This document shows positions 32,498-41,655 of a stretch of 60,665 bases of DNA, piece after piece. Every line of letters begins with the position of its first letter. Positions within the stretch are counted from its first letter, which is position 1. The stretch is taken from the NCBI GenBank assembly GCA_040266995.1, contig JAWRHV010000019.1:1-60665 (forward strand). The letters run 5' to 3'. Made by a program: the position numbers and the translations under genes. The stretch comes from UBA4312 sp040266995. Lineage in GTDB: Bacteria > Bacillota_I > Bacilli_A > Erysipelotrichales > Erysipelotrichaceae. The notes beneath the pieces were generated by a model. The model ran no database searches. It saw nothing but the letters and a program-made list of their open reading frames with translations, and was not told the DNA's origin.

Positions 32498-33692
32498 TGC
32501 TCATCATGATGCGATACGCATCTCTGGCAATCATCAGTTCTTCGTTAGTTGGGATCATCCATACCTGGATCTTGGAATCCGGTGAGCTCAATAACGATTC
32601 TTTTCCACGAACATAGAAGTTATTTTCAGCTGGCACATCAACACCCAGACATTTCAAACGATCACATACCTCCTGGCGCAGAACATCACTGTTTTCACCG
32701 ATACCGGCACTGAATACGATCGCATCGGCACCACCCATCAATCCGTAGTAACCGGAAATCATTTCAACAACGCGGGATACATAGATCTGATATGTCAGAA
32801 TAGCGCGTTCGTTGCCTTCGGCAGCCGCCTGCTCCACATCACGGGTATCACTGGAAACGCCGGATACACCTAACATACCGGATTTCTTATTCAGCAGATC
32901 ATCCATTTCATCGGCTGAATAGTTGTATTTACGCATCAGATAGACAACAATCGCCGGGTCAATATCACCACAACGGGTTCCCATCATGATTCCGCCCAAC
33001 GGGGTAAATCCCATTGAAACCTTAAAAGCTTTTCCGCCCCGAACCGCTACGATACTGGCACCGTTACCTAAATGACAGGTGATGATATTCATCTCTTCCA
33101 GCGGACGGTTTTGGATTTCCGCCAGTCTGTGTGTCAGATAATCATGGCTGGTTCCGTGAGCTCCATAACGGCGTACCTTATCCCTTTTATACAACTCATA
33201 TGGTAATGGGTAAATATAGTTTTCTTCCGGCATAGACTGGAAGAACGCTGTATCAAAAACAAACGAGTGTTTACAGTTCGGCAATGCTTTACGGAAAGAG
33301 CGCAGACCCACCAGAGCACCCGGGTTGTGCAAAGGAGCCAGTTCACACAGTTCTTCCACCTTGCTTTCGCTCCATTCTGTGACCGGATAAGACTCAGAGA
33401 AGTATTCACCACCATGAACAACACGATGGCCCATCGCTTTGATGTCTTCCAATTTTTCAACAACGTTATATTTGATCAAAGCTTCCATCAACACTTCAAC
33501 AGCCTTGGCATGATCGGCAATATCCATGATTTCCTTGATTTTGTCTTCCTTTGTCTTAATGTTGAAAATGGAATCATTCATACCGATCCGTTCGATATTC
33601 CCCTGTGCCAGAACTTCTTCTTCCGGCATACGGAATACCTGGAATTTCAACGATGAACTTCCTGCATTAACACTCATAACGATACTTGACAT
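32487..33692 (-). CDS. ackA: Acetate kinase
   Basis: Interconverts acetyl phosphate plus ADP and acetate plus ATP; the ATP-yielding step of acetate fermentation. About 401 residues from ATG 33692, preceded by AGGAGG; signatures VNAGSSSLKFQ and CHLGNGASI are clear. No phosphotransacetylase gene is nearby. It follows ylxM by 11 bases, an unusual operon partner for smc/ftsY. Confidence 0.96.
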   Translation of the reverse strand: MSSIVMSVNAGSSSLKFQVFRMPEEEVLAQGNIERIGMNDSIFNIKTKEDKIKEIMDIADHAKAVEVLMEALIKYNVVEKLEDIKAMGHRVVHGGEYFSESYPVTEWSESKVEELCELAPLHNPGALVGLRSFRKALPNCKHSFVFDTAFFQSMPEENYIYPLPYELYKRDKVRRYGAHGTSHDYLTHRLAEIQNRPLEEMNIITCHLGNGASIVAVRGGKAFKVSMGFTPLGGIMMGTRCGDIDPAIVVYLMRKYNYSADEMDDLLNKKSGMLGVSGVSSDTRDVEQAAAEGNERAILTYQIYVSRVVEMISGYYGLMGGADAIVFSAGIGENSDVLRQEVCDRLKCLGVDVPAENNFYVRGKESLLSSPDSKIQVWMIPTNEELMIARDAYRIMMSNAE

Positions 33693-33703
33693 TTCTTTTC
33701 CTC

Positions 33704-33985
33704 CTACATGATTTCTTTTAGTCTTTCCCAATCCTGCTTTTGGCAGCAATCCTGGATTTCGTGTTTTTTCTGATTATATTGTACAACAGATTCATACTTT
33801 TCCAATAAGGAAATTGCCCGATGAATGGTATCCATAACCGCCGACCGGCTGATCGAGAGCTCTTCGCTGATCTCTGCATAGGACAGGTCCTCTGCGTAAT
33901 AAAGAGTCATAATTTCCTGCTGCCTCTTTGTCAACAAAGGTCCATAGATATCCATGCATTCATTGATTTCAATCCGATCCATCAT
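33704..33985 (-). CDS. ylxM: YlxM/UPF0122 helix-turn-helix protein
   Basis: About 93 residues of the sigma-70 region 4-like YlxM family, which binds the signal recognition particle pathway in Gram-positives. Conserved YGPLLTKRQQEIMTLYYAEDLSYAEIAE-like region and HTH. Start ATG 33985 (or 33982) overlaps ftsY by 14-17 bases; longer frames run back through ftsY and have no support. In many Firmicutes ylxM lies before ffh; here it follows ftsY and ffh is 22 kb away. Confidence 0.9.
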   Translation of the reverse strand: MMDRIEINECMDIYGPLLTKRQQEIMTLYYAEDLSYAEISEELSISRSAVMDTIHRAISLLEKYESVVQYNQKKHEIQDCCQKQDWERLKEIM

Positions 33986-34937
33986 CCATTCCCTTTGTGA
34001 TTCCCATGATATAGGAAACAATATCAAACGGACGCAGATCTTCCGGTTTTTCACCCAGTCCCATAAAACGGATCGGTAAATGGAGCAGATCACGGATAGA
34101 CAATACCACACCACCACGGGCCGTACCGTCCATCTTCGTCAAAATGATGCCTGTCACATTGGTTGCCTCCAGGAAGACCTCTGCCTGGGTAATGCCGTTT
34201 TGACCGGTCGTCGCATCCAGAACCAGCCAGACTTCATGTGGAGCTCCTTCAATTTCACGGCCGACGACACGGGTCATCTTATTCAGTTCCCGCATCAGGT
34301 TTTTCTTGTTTTGTAAACGCCCGGCCGTATCCCCGATCAATATATCGATGTTGTTTTCTTTGGCATAGCGGCAGGCATCCACCAGAACACTGCTTGGATC
34401 CTGTTCCGGTTTTCCTTTGATGCAAGGTACCTGCAAACGGCTGGCCCACGTATCAATCTGATCGATGGCACCGGCCCGGAACGTGTCGGCTGCCGCAACA
34501 GCCACCTTTTTTCCTTGTCTTTGATAGTATTGGATCAACTTGGCACTGGTCGTTGTTTTTCCGCTGCCGTTGACACCGACCATCAAAATAACGGTAGGTC
34601 CACTTTCGTTGTAATGAATATATTCTTCTTCTATATTTTCATAGAATTCATACAGGATGTAGATAAAATAATCCTCCATCGACTCGAAATCTTTCAGCAT
34701 ATTTCCGTTGGATTCAAACATATCAACGATTTTTTGTGCTGTGTGGATCCCCACATCGCTTTCCAGCAGGATGATCATCAGCTCTTCCAGCAGTTCATCA
34801 TCAATGCCATGAAAATTATTGGATAAAGAACGAATGCGATCGCCGAAGGTTTTCCGGCTCTTGTTCAAACCGGATAAATACTTATCGGCATCATCCTTTT
34901 TTCCGAAGTTGTTTTTAAACTTGTCAAACATTGCCAT
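33969..34937 (-). CDS. ftsY: FtsY, signal recognition particle receptor
   Basis: GTPase that docks SRP-ribosome complexes at the membrane. 322 residues with almost no acidic A domain; N domain then G domain with VNGSGKTTTSAKL (P-loop), DTFRAGA, DTAGRLQ and LTKMDGTARGG. The start overlaps the smc stop by 14 bases and is preceded by AGGAG. Confidence 0.96.
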   Translation of the reverse strand: MAMFDKFKNNFGKKDDADKYLSGLNKSRKTFGDRIRSLSNNFHGIDDELLEELMIILLESDVGIHTAQKIVDMFESNGNMLKDFESMEDYFIYILYEFYENIEEEYIHYNESGPTVILMVGVNGSGKTTTSAKLIQYYQRQGKKVAVAAADTFRAGAIDQIDTWASRLQVPCIKGKPEQDPSSVLVDACRYAKENNIDILIGDTAGRLQNKKNLMRELNKMTRVVGREIEGAPHEVWLVLDATTGQNGITQAEVFLEATNVTGIILTKMDGTARGGVVLSIRDLLHLPIRFMGLGEKPEDLRPFDIVSYIMGITKGMDDGSD

Positions 34938-37863
34938 GGTCGATCTCCTTTCCTTCTACAAATTCCTGTGCGTCTTTCAATTCCACACGCAATAACTGCG
35001 ACACACCATCCTTGAGCATGGTGACACCGTACAATGTGTCGCATTGTTCCATGGTACCCGGACGATGGGTCACCACAATAAACTGGGACTGGCCCCTGAA
35101 TTTTCCCAGATAGCGGGCAAATCGCTCTACGTTTGCCTGATCCAGTGCCGCTTCTACCTCATCAAAGATGCACAGAGGCATGGTTCTTGCCCGCAGGATG
35201 GAAAACAATACACTGATCGCAATCAATGCCTTCTCCCCACCGGAGAAAGTCTGGATATTCTTGATCAGCTTTCCGGGAGGCTGGACATCAATGTCGATCC
35301 CCGTATGCAGAACGTCCTGCGGATCGACCATGGATAAACGCGCTCGTCCACCCCCAAACATGGATCGGAATACGCCGTCCAGCTCATGATTGATCTTATC
35401 AAACATGTCCGTAAACTGGGTGATCATGGTTGCGTCCATCTCATCGATCGCCTGCAGGATCTGTTTCGCTGCCGCTTCCAGGTCTTCCTTCTGCGATTTC
35501 ATAAATGTGTACCGCTCGTTCATCGTTTCATAATCCTGCGGGGCATCCAGATTGACATTTCCCAGACGGTTTATATTCTGACGCAATACGCCAACGCGGT
35601 CTTTGGCTGCTTCCAGATCCATATCGGTCTTTTTGGTCAATGCGTATTCGAAGGTCATCTGGTATTCGGTATTTAACCGCATCAGACGATGATCCAGCTC
35701 CGCTTTGATCTTGGTCTGCTCCAGCTCCAGCTGGTGGATGTCTGTTCGCAATGCGTTCATAGACCGACGAAGCTTTCGCAGCTGATCTTCCTTTTCCTCC
35801 AGCTGCTGTCCCATCGAATAGCGCTTCTGTCTTTGGCTTTGGATATCGCTGGTAATCGCATCAATGCGGGCATGCATGGTGCTGATATCGATAACCAGCT
35901 GATCCGTTTGCAGATCCTGAGGATCTTCATCCGCTATCTGTTCATAATCATCTTTCGCTTCCAGATATTTCTGTTTCTTGACTTCGTAGATATTTTCCAG
36001 TTTCGCCAGATCGATCTGCAAGTGAACACCGGTATCCGTAAGACGCTGGTATTCATTTTCTTTCTTTTGCAGGTCATCCTGGATCTTTTCCATCTTTTCT
36101 CTGGCTTCCTGTTCGTCCTTGTCTATTTGCTGCTTATCCGCTTTTACGGTCATCGGTGAATTCTGGTTCTTGCCTCGTCCACCGGTCATGCTTCCTCCGG
36201 CATGCACAATATCGCCGTCCAGGGTCACAATTTTCAACCGATAATTTAACCGCTTGGCACATTCATTGGCATGCTCCAGCGTATCGATGACCAGCACATT
36301 GCCCAACAGCCGTCCACAGACATCATCGTATTTCGGATCACATTGTACACAATCACTGGCAATCGCGATAAATCCCTCCGATTGCTGCGCAATAAACAGC
36401 TGCTGGTTCCCGATCGTACGCGGCCGGCAGACTGTCATCGGTAAAAAGGTCGCCCGTCCGGAACGGTTTTTCTTTAAAAATCCGATCGCATAACGCGCAC
36501 TGGCCTCATCCTTTGTGACAATATGATACATGCTGCCACCCAGAGCCGCCTGCACAGCCTGTTCGAGATTCGGCTTAGCCTGCAACAATTCAGACATAAC
36601 CCCTTCAATGCCTCGCAAAGAAGCTCTGGCTTGCAGAATAGCCCGGACAGCTCCTTGATTCTGGTAAGGTTGTTTCAGCATATTATCGAGGATCTGCTGC
36701 CGGTTGACCAGACTTTGATGACGCATCTGAATGCGCCGCAGGTCCTGCTCCAATGCCTGTTTCTGCTGATAACAGTCCGATGTTTTCTGCTGATGGTCTT
36801 TCCATTGTGTCTGTAAGCTTTCCAATCGTTCCTTACGATCTTCGTATTCATATTCCGCTTCTTTTAAAATGCGGCCCACTTCCACGATCCGTTGTTCGCG
36901 ATCGGCAGTCGATAGCGTATATTTGCGCTTTTCATCCATCTCGATCTTACGCTTTTCCAGCTGGACGCTCTCTTCCATCGCCTTTGTATAATCCCCCTGC
37001 AAGCCGTGGATCGTATGATCCAGACGACGGCAGCGGATCCGAAGATCATCGATTTGCTGATCCAGCAGCTCTATTTGAGCATCATTGGCCACCTGCTGTG
37101 TATTTTTATCCAACAGATTGTTTTGGATGTCCTTTATCTGTTCATTAAAAGCGGTAATCTCTTCAACTAATACATTCACCTCGATCGTTGACAGTTCATT
37201 TCGGTATTGAATATATTCATTGGCTTTGGCAGCCTGCTTTTCCAATGGAACAAGCTGTCTTTCGATCTCATCGATCAGATCCTGTACCCGATCGAGATTT
37301 GTTTGTGTTTTTTCCAGCTTGCCCAAAGAAACCATTTTTCTTTTCTTATATTTGGCAACACCAGCCGCTTCTTCGAACAAAGCCCTACGTTCCTCCGGCT
37401 TAGCATCCGCAAAGGCTGAAATATTGCCCTGCGTAATGATGCTTAAAGAACCTCGTCCCAGTCCGGTATCCATGATCAGTTCCTGGATATCCTTCAGGCG
37501 GCAAGGTGTTTTGTTGATAAAATAACTGGCTTCATTCGTGGATCTCTGCAGCTGACGGGTAATTTCAATCTCCGCGTAATCCGAATCAAAAATACGCGCG
37601 GTGTTGTCAAAGACAAGGGTCACCTTTGCGATATTGACCGGCTTACGATATTCGCTGCCTGAAAAAATTATATCCGACATCGCTGTTCCTGATCGTAATG
37701 ATTTGACGCTCTGTTCCCCGAGGACCCAGCGTATGGCATCGTTGATATTGCTTTTGCCACAGCCGTTCGGTCCGACAATACCGGTGATATCATGATCAAA
37801 ACGCAGGATCGTTTTATCCGCGAAGCTTTTAAAACCTTGTAGCTCAATCTGTTTTAAAAACAT
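34924..37863 (-). CDS. smc: Smc chromosome condensation ATPase (short arms)
   Basis: Structural maintenance of chromosomes protein. 979 residues, about 200 fewer than B. subtilis Smc. Head: Walker A GPNGCGKS (31-38), ABC signature FSGGE (873-877), Walker B LCIFDE (897-902). The hinge spans about 410-560 (ending GGSMTGG). The coiled coils (about 175-405 and 565-770) are each roughly 100 residues shorter than the B. subtilis arms, and the heads and hinge are complete. Second gene after the guanylate-kinase-like gene. scpA/scpB are not in the window. Confidence 0.95.
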   Translation of the reverse strand: MFLKQIELQGFKSFADKTILRFDHDITGIVGPNGCGKSNINDAIRWVLGEQSVKSLRSGTAMSDIIFSGSEYRKPVNIAKVTLVFDNTARIFDSDYAEIEITRQLQRSTNEASYFINKTPCRLKDIQELIMDTGLGRGSLSIITQGNISAFADAKPEERRALFEEAAGVAKYKKRKMVSLGKLEKTQTNLDRVQDLIDEIERQLVPLEKQAAKANEYIQYRNELSTIEVNVLVEEITAFNEQIKDIQNNLLDKNTQQVANDAQIELLDQQIDDLRIRCRRLDHTIHGLQGDYTKAMEESVQLEKRKIEMDEKRKYTLSTADREQRIVEVGRILKEAEYEYEDRKERLESLQTQWKDHQQKTSDCYQQKQALEQDLRRIQMRHQSLVNRQQILDNMLKQPYQNQGAVRAILQARASLRGIEGVMSELLQAKPNLEQAVQAALGGSMYHIVTKDEASARYAIGFLKKNRSGRATFLPMTVCRPRTIGNQQLFIAQQSEGFIAIASDCVQCDPKYDDVCGRLLGNVLVIDTLEHANECAKRLNYRLKIVTLDGDIVHAGGSMTGGRGKNQNSPMTVKADKQQIDKDEQEAREKMEKIQDDLQKKENEYQRLTDTGVHLQIDLAKLENIYEVKKQKYLEAKDDYEQIADEDPQDLQTDQLVIDISTMHARIDAITSDIQSQRQKRYSMGQQLEEKEDQLRKLRRSMNALRTDIHQLELEQTKIKAELDHRLMRLNTEYQMTFEYALTKKTDMDLEAAKDRVGVLRQNINRLGNVNLDAPQDYETMNERYTFMKSQKEDLEAAAKQILQAIDEMDATMITQFTDMFDKINHELDGVFRSMFGGGRARLSMVDPQDVLHTGIDIDVQPPGKLIKNIQTFSGGEKALIAISVLFSILRARTMPLCIFDEVEAALDQANVERFARYLGKFRGQSQFIVVTHRPGTMEQCDTLYGVTMLKDGVSQLLRVELKDAQEFVEGKEIDHGNV

Positions 37864-37890
37864 TTCATCACTCCAAACGTAACTATGATA

Positions 37891-38433
37891 TTATACACCA
37901 TTTTTCATACGAATCGAATCAAAGGTACGGAACATTTCTTCTTTTGTCCCTGTTGCATCGATCCACACGTCCGTATGCTTCCATAAATCCGCTTCTTGAT
38001 TCTTCTCAAACCAGATTTTTCGTCTCTCGATGTCCTGAGGACGATCTCCTCGTTCCCTCATATGTCGATAACAAGTAGCCCAGTCCGTTTTCAGTCCAAT
38101 GGAAAGCACTATGGGTCCATACGCTTTATTCATAGCCTGCAGACCATTTCGATCCATCAAGACGTATACTTCATCCGCCATCGCCAGCTTGCAATCAATC
38201 TCACTTTTCAAAAGGCCTCGTTTGGTGCCGGCATAATCGGTTTTTTCAAGAAAGTCTTCCGACGCAAAGAAAGCGTCGTTGACAAAATAGTAATCCTTTC
38301 CTTCCCTTTCACCGGGGCGCCGTGGGCGGTTGGTACATGTGACAAGCTTGATGATCCCCAATGTCTCCATATAGAAACCCAGACTGTTCTTCCCACTGCC
38401 GCTCGGACCGATAATGACATAGATTCGTTTCAT
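37891..38433 (-). CDS. Guanylate kinase-like protein
   Basis: 180 residues, shorter than Gmk (about 205). It has a P-loop IIGPSGSGKNS and the guanylate-binding segment TNRPRRPGEREGKDYYFV, so the GMP site is clearly derived from guanylate kinase. The lid and C-terminal helices are abbreviated. Either a divergent GMP kinase or a paralogue with altered function; a second gmk elsewhere would decide. It starts 6 bases after a TGG-TAAAAT -10 box and lies directly before smc. Confidence 0.78.
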   Translation of the reverse strand: MKRIYVIIGPSGSGKNSLGFYMETLGIIKLVTCTNRPRRPGEREGKDYYFVNDAFFASEDFLEKTDYAGTKRGLLKSEIDCKLAMADEVYVLMDRNGLQAMNKAYGPIVLSIGLKTDWATCYRHMRERGDRPQDIERRKIWFEKNQEADLWKHTDVWIDATGTKEEMFRTFDSIRMKNGV

Positions 38434-38439
38434 GGCCTC

Positions 38440-38448
38440 ATTTTACCA
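38440..38448 (-). promoter_or_regulatory. Extended -10 promoter before the guanylate-kinase-like gene
   Basis: On minus TGGTAAAAT, then 6 bases, then ATG. It would start the gmk-like-smc-ftsY-ylxM-ackA-nrnA transcript at or near the start codon. Confidence 0.4.
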
Positions 38449-38462
38449 TACAAGGGCGCATG

Positions 38463-38488
38463 AAAAAACAGGCTGCAAAAGCCTGTTA
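38463..38488 (-). terminator. Terminator of uppS-cdsA-rseP
   Basis: On minus, AACAGGC/GCCTGTT stem followed by TTTTTT; it overlaps the rseP stop codon. Confidence 0.85.
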
Positions 38489-39556
38489 AAAGAAGCGCAA
38501 TATATCGTTATATGTCGCAAACACGAACAATGCCATCAACAATACAAAGCTGGCAGTAATACATGTTTCAATGATCTTTTGTTTGAATTTATGTCGCGTG
38601 ATCGTCTCTATCATCACGATCAGAACACGCCCTCCGTCCAAAGCCGGAATCGGTAACGCATTAAAGATACCGATATTCATGGAAATCAGGGCACATAAGC
38701 TCAAATACGAAGCCAGTCCAAGCTGCGCTGTCTGGCTGGTGACATTGAGTATGCCTACCGGTCCCGATAAATTCTCGTATCCTTTCCCTTTTAACAACAT
38801 CGATAACGATCGGAAGATCACAGATCCCGAATCCAGCCAGTCCTTTGTCCCAACGCCGAAGCCCTGATACCATTTGATTTCCTTCGCCTGCGCCATTGCG
38901 CGAAAGCCTAAATAATAGACTTGTGATTCTTCATCATACGTGGGAGACACATCGACGGTCAACGTCTCATCATCCCGCTGTACTGTTAATGTAATCGTAT
39001 CGTGATGATATTGGACGTATTCCAATAGATCATATTGGGTCTTTGGCTGAATGACATCTCCATCGCTTTCCGCTTGAATGATGATATCCCCTTTTTCCAG
39101 CCCGGCCTGCTGCACAGCGGAGTTTTCCGTAAACTCATATATCTGGGGAATCGCATCCTCTACAACATACCCACGTGCCATAGCCAATCCCACAAACAAG
39201 ATCCAGGCCAGCAGCATATTCATAAATATACCTGCCAACATGATCAATACCTGCTGCCACCAAGGCTTATGATTCAGACGACGCTCATCCGGAACGTCTT
39301 TCAACCATTCGGTTTCTTCATCCTGTGATCCATCTTCTTCCCCGGCCATCATCACATAGCCGCCAAACGGGATTGCCCGGATAGAGAACTTTGTTTCCTT
39401 CCCCGGTTTTTGATAGATCACCGGTCCCATGCCGATGGAAAATTCATGACAATATACACCAAAATGACGGGCCACCAGAAAATGGCCTCCTTCATGAACG
39501 ATCACGATCAAACTGAGCATAACCACAAAAGCGATAATACCCAACAAATAATACAT
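38486..39556 (-). CDS. rseP: RseP/RasP site-2 intramembrane protease
   Basis: M50 metalloprotease that cleaves membrane proteins such as anti-sigma factors and signal peptide remnants. 356 residues from ATG 39556 (AGGAGG site). Zinc motif HEGGH at residues 21-25 in the first membrane segment; a PDZ domain about 150-250; LPIPALDGGR in the third segment supplies the other metal ligand. It follows cdsA by 10 bases; the usual dxr gene between them is absent. Confidence 0.95.
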   Translation of the reverse strand: MYYLLGIIAFVVMLSLIVIVHEGGHFLVARHFGVYCHEFSIGMGPVIYQKPGKETKFSIRAIPFGGYVMMAGEEDGSQDEETEWLKDVPDERRLNHKPWWQQVLIMLAGIFMNMLLAWILFVGLAMARGYVVEDAIPQIYEFTENSAVQQAGLEKGDIIIQAESDGDVIQPKTQYDLLEYVQYHHDTITLTVQRDDETLTVDVSPTYDEESQVYYLGFRAMAQAKEIKWYQGFGVGTKDWLDSGSVIFRSLSMLLKGKGYENLSGPVGILNVTSQTAQLGLASYLSLCALISMNIGIFNALPIPALDGGRVLIVMIETITRHKFKQKIIETCITASFVLLMALFVFATYNDILRFF

Positions 39557-39566
39557 AGAATTCCTC

Positions 39567-40337
39567 CTAACTAATAAACGGAATAAAAATACCAAGTACC
39601 AGAATATTCATCAGCAGGGAGTCCACACGGTCCAGTACACCACCGTGCCCCGGAAGCAAATTCGAAAAATCCTTGATGCGAAAATGCCGCTTGATGGAAG
39701 AAAAAGACAAATCTCCGATTTCTGCTACGATCGGACATAACAGACATAATAAGGTATTCCACATCATCTGCACATGCCCAAGGTACAAGAAACTGACCGC
39801 AAAAGCCAGAACAAAGCCAAAGATCACACCCCCGGCAAAGCCTTCCCAGCTCTTTTTCGGCGACAAGCGTGGATTCATTTTATGACGACCGATCTTGCGG
39901 CCGACAAACCAGGCACCGGTATCCGAACCATAGGTGGCCAGTACAATCGTCAAAAGATAAAAATGACGACCGGCACTTAACCATCCGATGATCTGATAGA
40001 TGATGGAGAAGATGACCACAAAGATCAGACAGTAAAATCCATCCATGACACGGATTCTCTCATCAAAGATCGTCAACGTCCAGAAAAAGATGACCGGCAC
40101 GATCAGTGCTGCCTGTCGATAGCCCTCCGGAACAAAGCGCAATCCCAACGCAAATAAAACCATGACCGGAACGATATAAACCGGCCATTTTTTAAACCGA
40201 TTGTGTGCATGGGCCCATTCATACCCGCCATAGCCGACGATAAACAAGGCCAGCAGCTCCAGAGGAATCCCTCCGAAGATCAAAGGAATAGCGACAACAC
40301 AGATAATCCCGATCGCTGTTAAGACTCGATTCTTCAT
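39567..40337 (-). CDS. cdsA: Phosphatidate cytidylyltransferase
   Basis: Makes CDP-diacylglycerol from CTP and phosphatidate. 256 residues, about seven to eight membrane segments, with the signature SSIKRHFRIKD...PGHGGVLDRVDS near the C-terminus. Overlaps uppS by 4 bases. Confidence 0.95.
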   Translation of the reverse strand: MKNRVLTAIGIICVVAIPLIFGGIPLELLALFIVGYGGYEWAHAHNRFKKWPVYIVPVMVLFALGLRFVPEGYRQAALIVPVIFFWTLTIFDERIRVMDGFYCLIFVVIFSIIYQIIGWLSAGRHFYLLTIVLATYGSDTGAWFVGRKIGRHKMNPRLSPKKSWEGFAGGVIFGFVLAFAVSFLYLGHVQMMWNTLLCLLCPIVAEIGDLSFSSIKRHFRIKDFSNLLPGHGGVLDRVDSLLMNILVLGIFIPFIS

Positions 40338-41038
40338 TTTGATAAGCCTCCGAACCGCCGATCACGCGATTGATATTCTTCAATACATCCTTTCAATGCC
40401 TGTTCATCGAAATCCGGCCAGGCTACCGGCGTGAAAATCAGCTCCGCATACGCAATCTGCCATAACAGATAATTGGAAATTCTGCATTCCCCACTGGTAC
40501 GGATCATCAAATCCACATTCTCCGGTACCATCAGATAACCGGCCACTTCCTGTTCTGTTATATCATTGTCACATTTTCCGTCTTTTACATCTTGTGCATA
40601 ACGGCGCATAGCCAGCGTTAATTCTCTGCGGGATCCGTAATTGATCGCAATACACAGATTCAGTCCCGTATTTCCGGCGGTTTGAGCGACCGCCTTGTTG
40701 ATCACACGCTGGGTATAATCCGGAAAGCGTTCCAGTTCCCCGGCAAAGGTAACCCGGATATTATTCTCCATCAGCTCTTTGATATAGCGATTAAAAAAGA
40801 ATTCCGGCAGTTTACACAGATAGCCGACCTCATCCTCCGGACGTTTCCAGTTCTCCGTTGAAAATGCATACAGGATCAGCTTCTTAATGCCGATCCGATT
40901 GGCGTACAAGGCAATGATACGGATCTGCTCCGCTCCTTGTTTATGGCCTGCGGTTCTTGGCAGGCCCTGTTTTTTAGCCCAGCGACCATTGCCATCCATA
41001 ATGATCGCAATGGTCTGGGGTATCGTACTCATATCCAT
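40334..41038 (-). CDS. uppS: Undecaprenyl pyrophosphate synthase
   Basis: Cis-prenyltransferase making C55-PP for cell wall synthesis. 234 residues with IIMDGNGRWAKKQGLPRTAGH (catalytic Asp) and the C-terminal MIRTSGECRISNYLLWQ. Ribosome site GAGGAAAG. First gene of uppS-cdsA-rseP, with a TTGACA promoter upstream. Confidence 0.97.
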   Translation of the reverse strand: MDMSTIPQTIAIIMDGNGRWAKKQGLPRTAGHKQGAEQIRIIALYANRIGIKKLILYAFSTENWKRPEDEVGYLCKLPEFFFNRYIKELMENNIRVTFAGELERFPDYTQRVINKAVAQTAGNTGLNLCIAINYGSRRELTLAMRRYAQDVKDGKCDNDITEQEVAGYLMVPENVDLMIRTSGECRISNYLLWQIAYAELIFTPVAWPDFDEQALKGCIEEYQSRDRRFGGLSK

Positions 41039-41075
41039 AATCTTTCCTCAACATTCAATAATCTCAGTTTATCAC

Positions 41076-41104
41076 ATTCTGATTCATTTGTATCGAAATG
41101 TCAA
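41076..41104 (-). promoter_or_regulatory. uppS promoter
   Basis: -35 TTGACA and a 17-base spacer to CAGAAT. The -10 box is imperfect; TGATAAACT just downstream is an alternative. Confidence 0.5.
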
Positions 41105-41122
41105 ACGGAAGCCAACAAACAG

Positions 41123-41156
41123 TAAAAAAAGAATCTTTCGATTTCGGAAAGATTCT
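41123..41156 (-). terminator. Terminator of the secreted protein-GNAT pair
   Basis: On minus, AGAATCTTTC/GAAAGATTCT perfect 10-bp stem followed by TTTTTT; it overlaps the GNAT stop codon. Confidence 0.9.
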
Positions 41157-41655
41157 AAATGACTTTTTCATAGAAATCACAGGGGCCCTTGATCCATTCC
41201 GACCAGCCGGTTTGTACATACGCTGCCTGCTGATACATCGTCACAGCGGCTGCATTGGCACGAAACACGTCCAGCCGGATCGCATGGATCCCTTCTTTAC
41301 GGCATTGTTGTTCCATATGGACCAGGGTCTGTTTGGCTAACCCTTTACCTTGATATTCCGCATGGACACAAAAGCGATGCAGGACATAGTAGGCATCCCC
41401 TACATCGGTCCATCGTCCCTTGACATATTCCGGTTCCATACGATGATCCAATACATAACAGACGACGATCTTCCCGTCTAAGCATCCAACTGTCATCGTT
41501 TGTTGCTGGATTGATTGTCGGATCTCTCCTATATCCGGATAGGTATCGTCCCACTGAAAGATTCCTTCCGTTTCCATCTTTTTCCGCGCGCCCTGTAGAA
41601 GATCCCAGATTTCCTGCAGATCCTCTATGCGAGCCAGTCTGTATGTCGGCCTCAT
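41155..41655 (-). CDS. GNAT family acetyltransferase
   Basis: 166 residues with the acetyl-CoA-binding motif RFCVHAEYQGKGLAKQTL and the later HAIRLDVFRANAAAVTMYQQAAYV. Acylates an unknown amine. Overlaps the upstream secreted-protein gene by 4 bases (ATGA). Confidence 0.9.
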   Translation of the reverse strand: MRPTYRLARIEDLQEIWDLLQGARKKMETEGIFQWDDTYPDIGEIRQSIQQQTMTVGCLDGKIVVCYVLDHRMEPEYVKGRWTDVGDAYYVLHRFCVHAEYQGKGLAKQTLVHMEQQCRKEGIHAIRLDVFRANAAAVTMYQQAAYVQTGWSEWIKGPCDFYEKVI

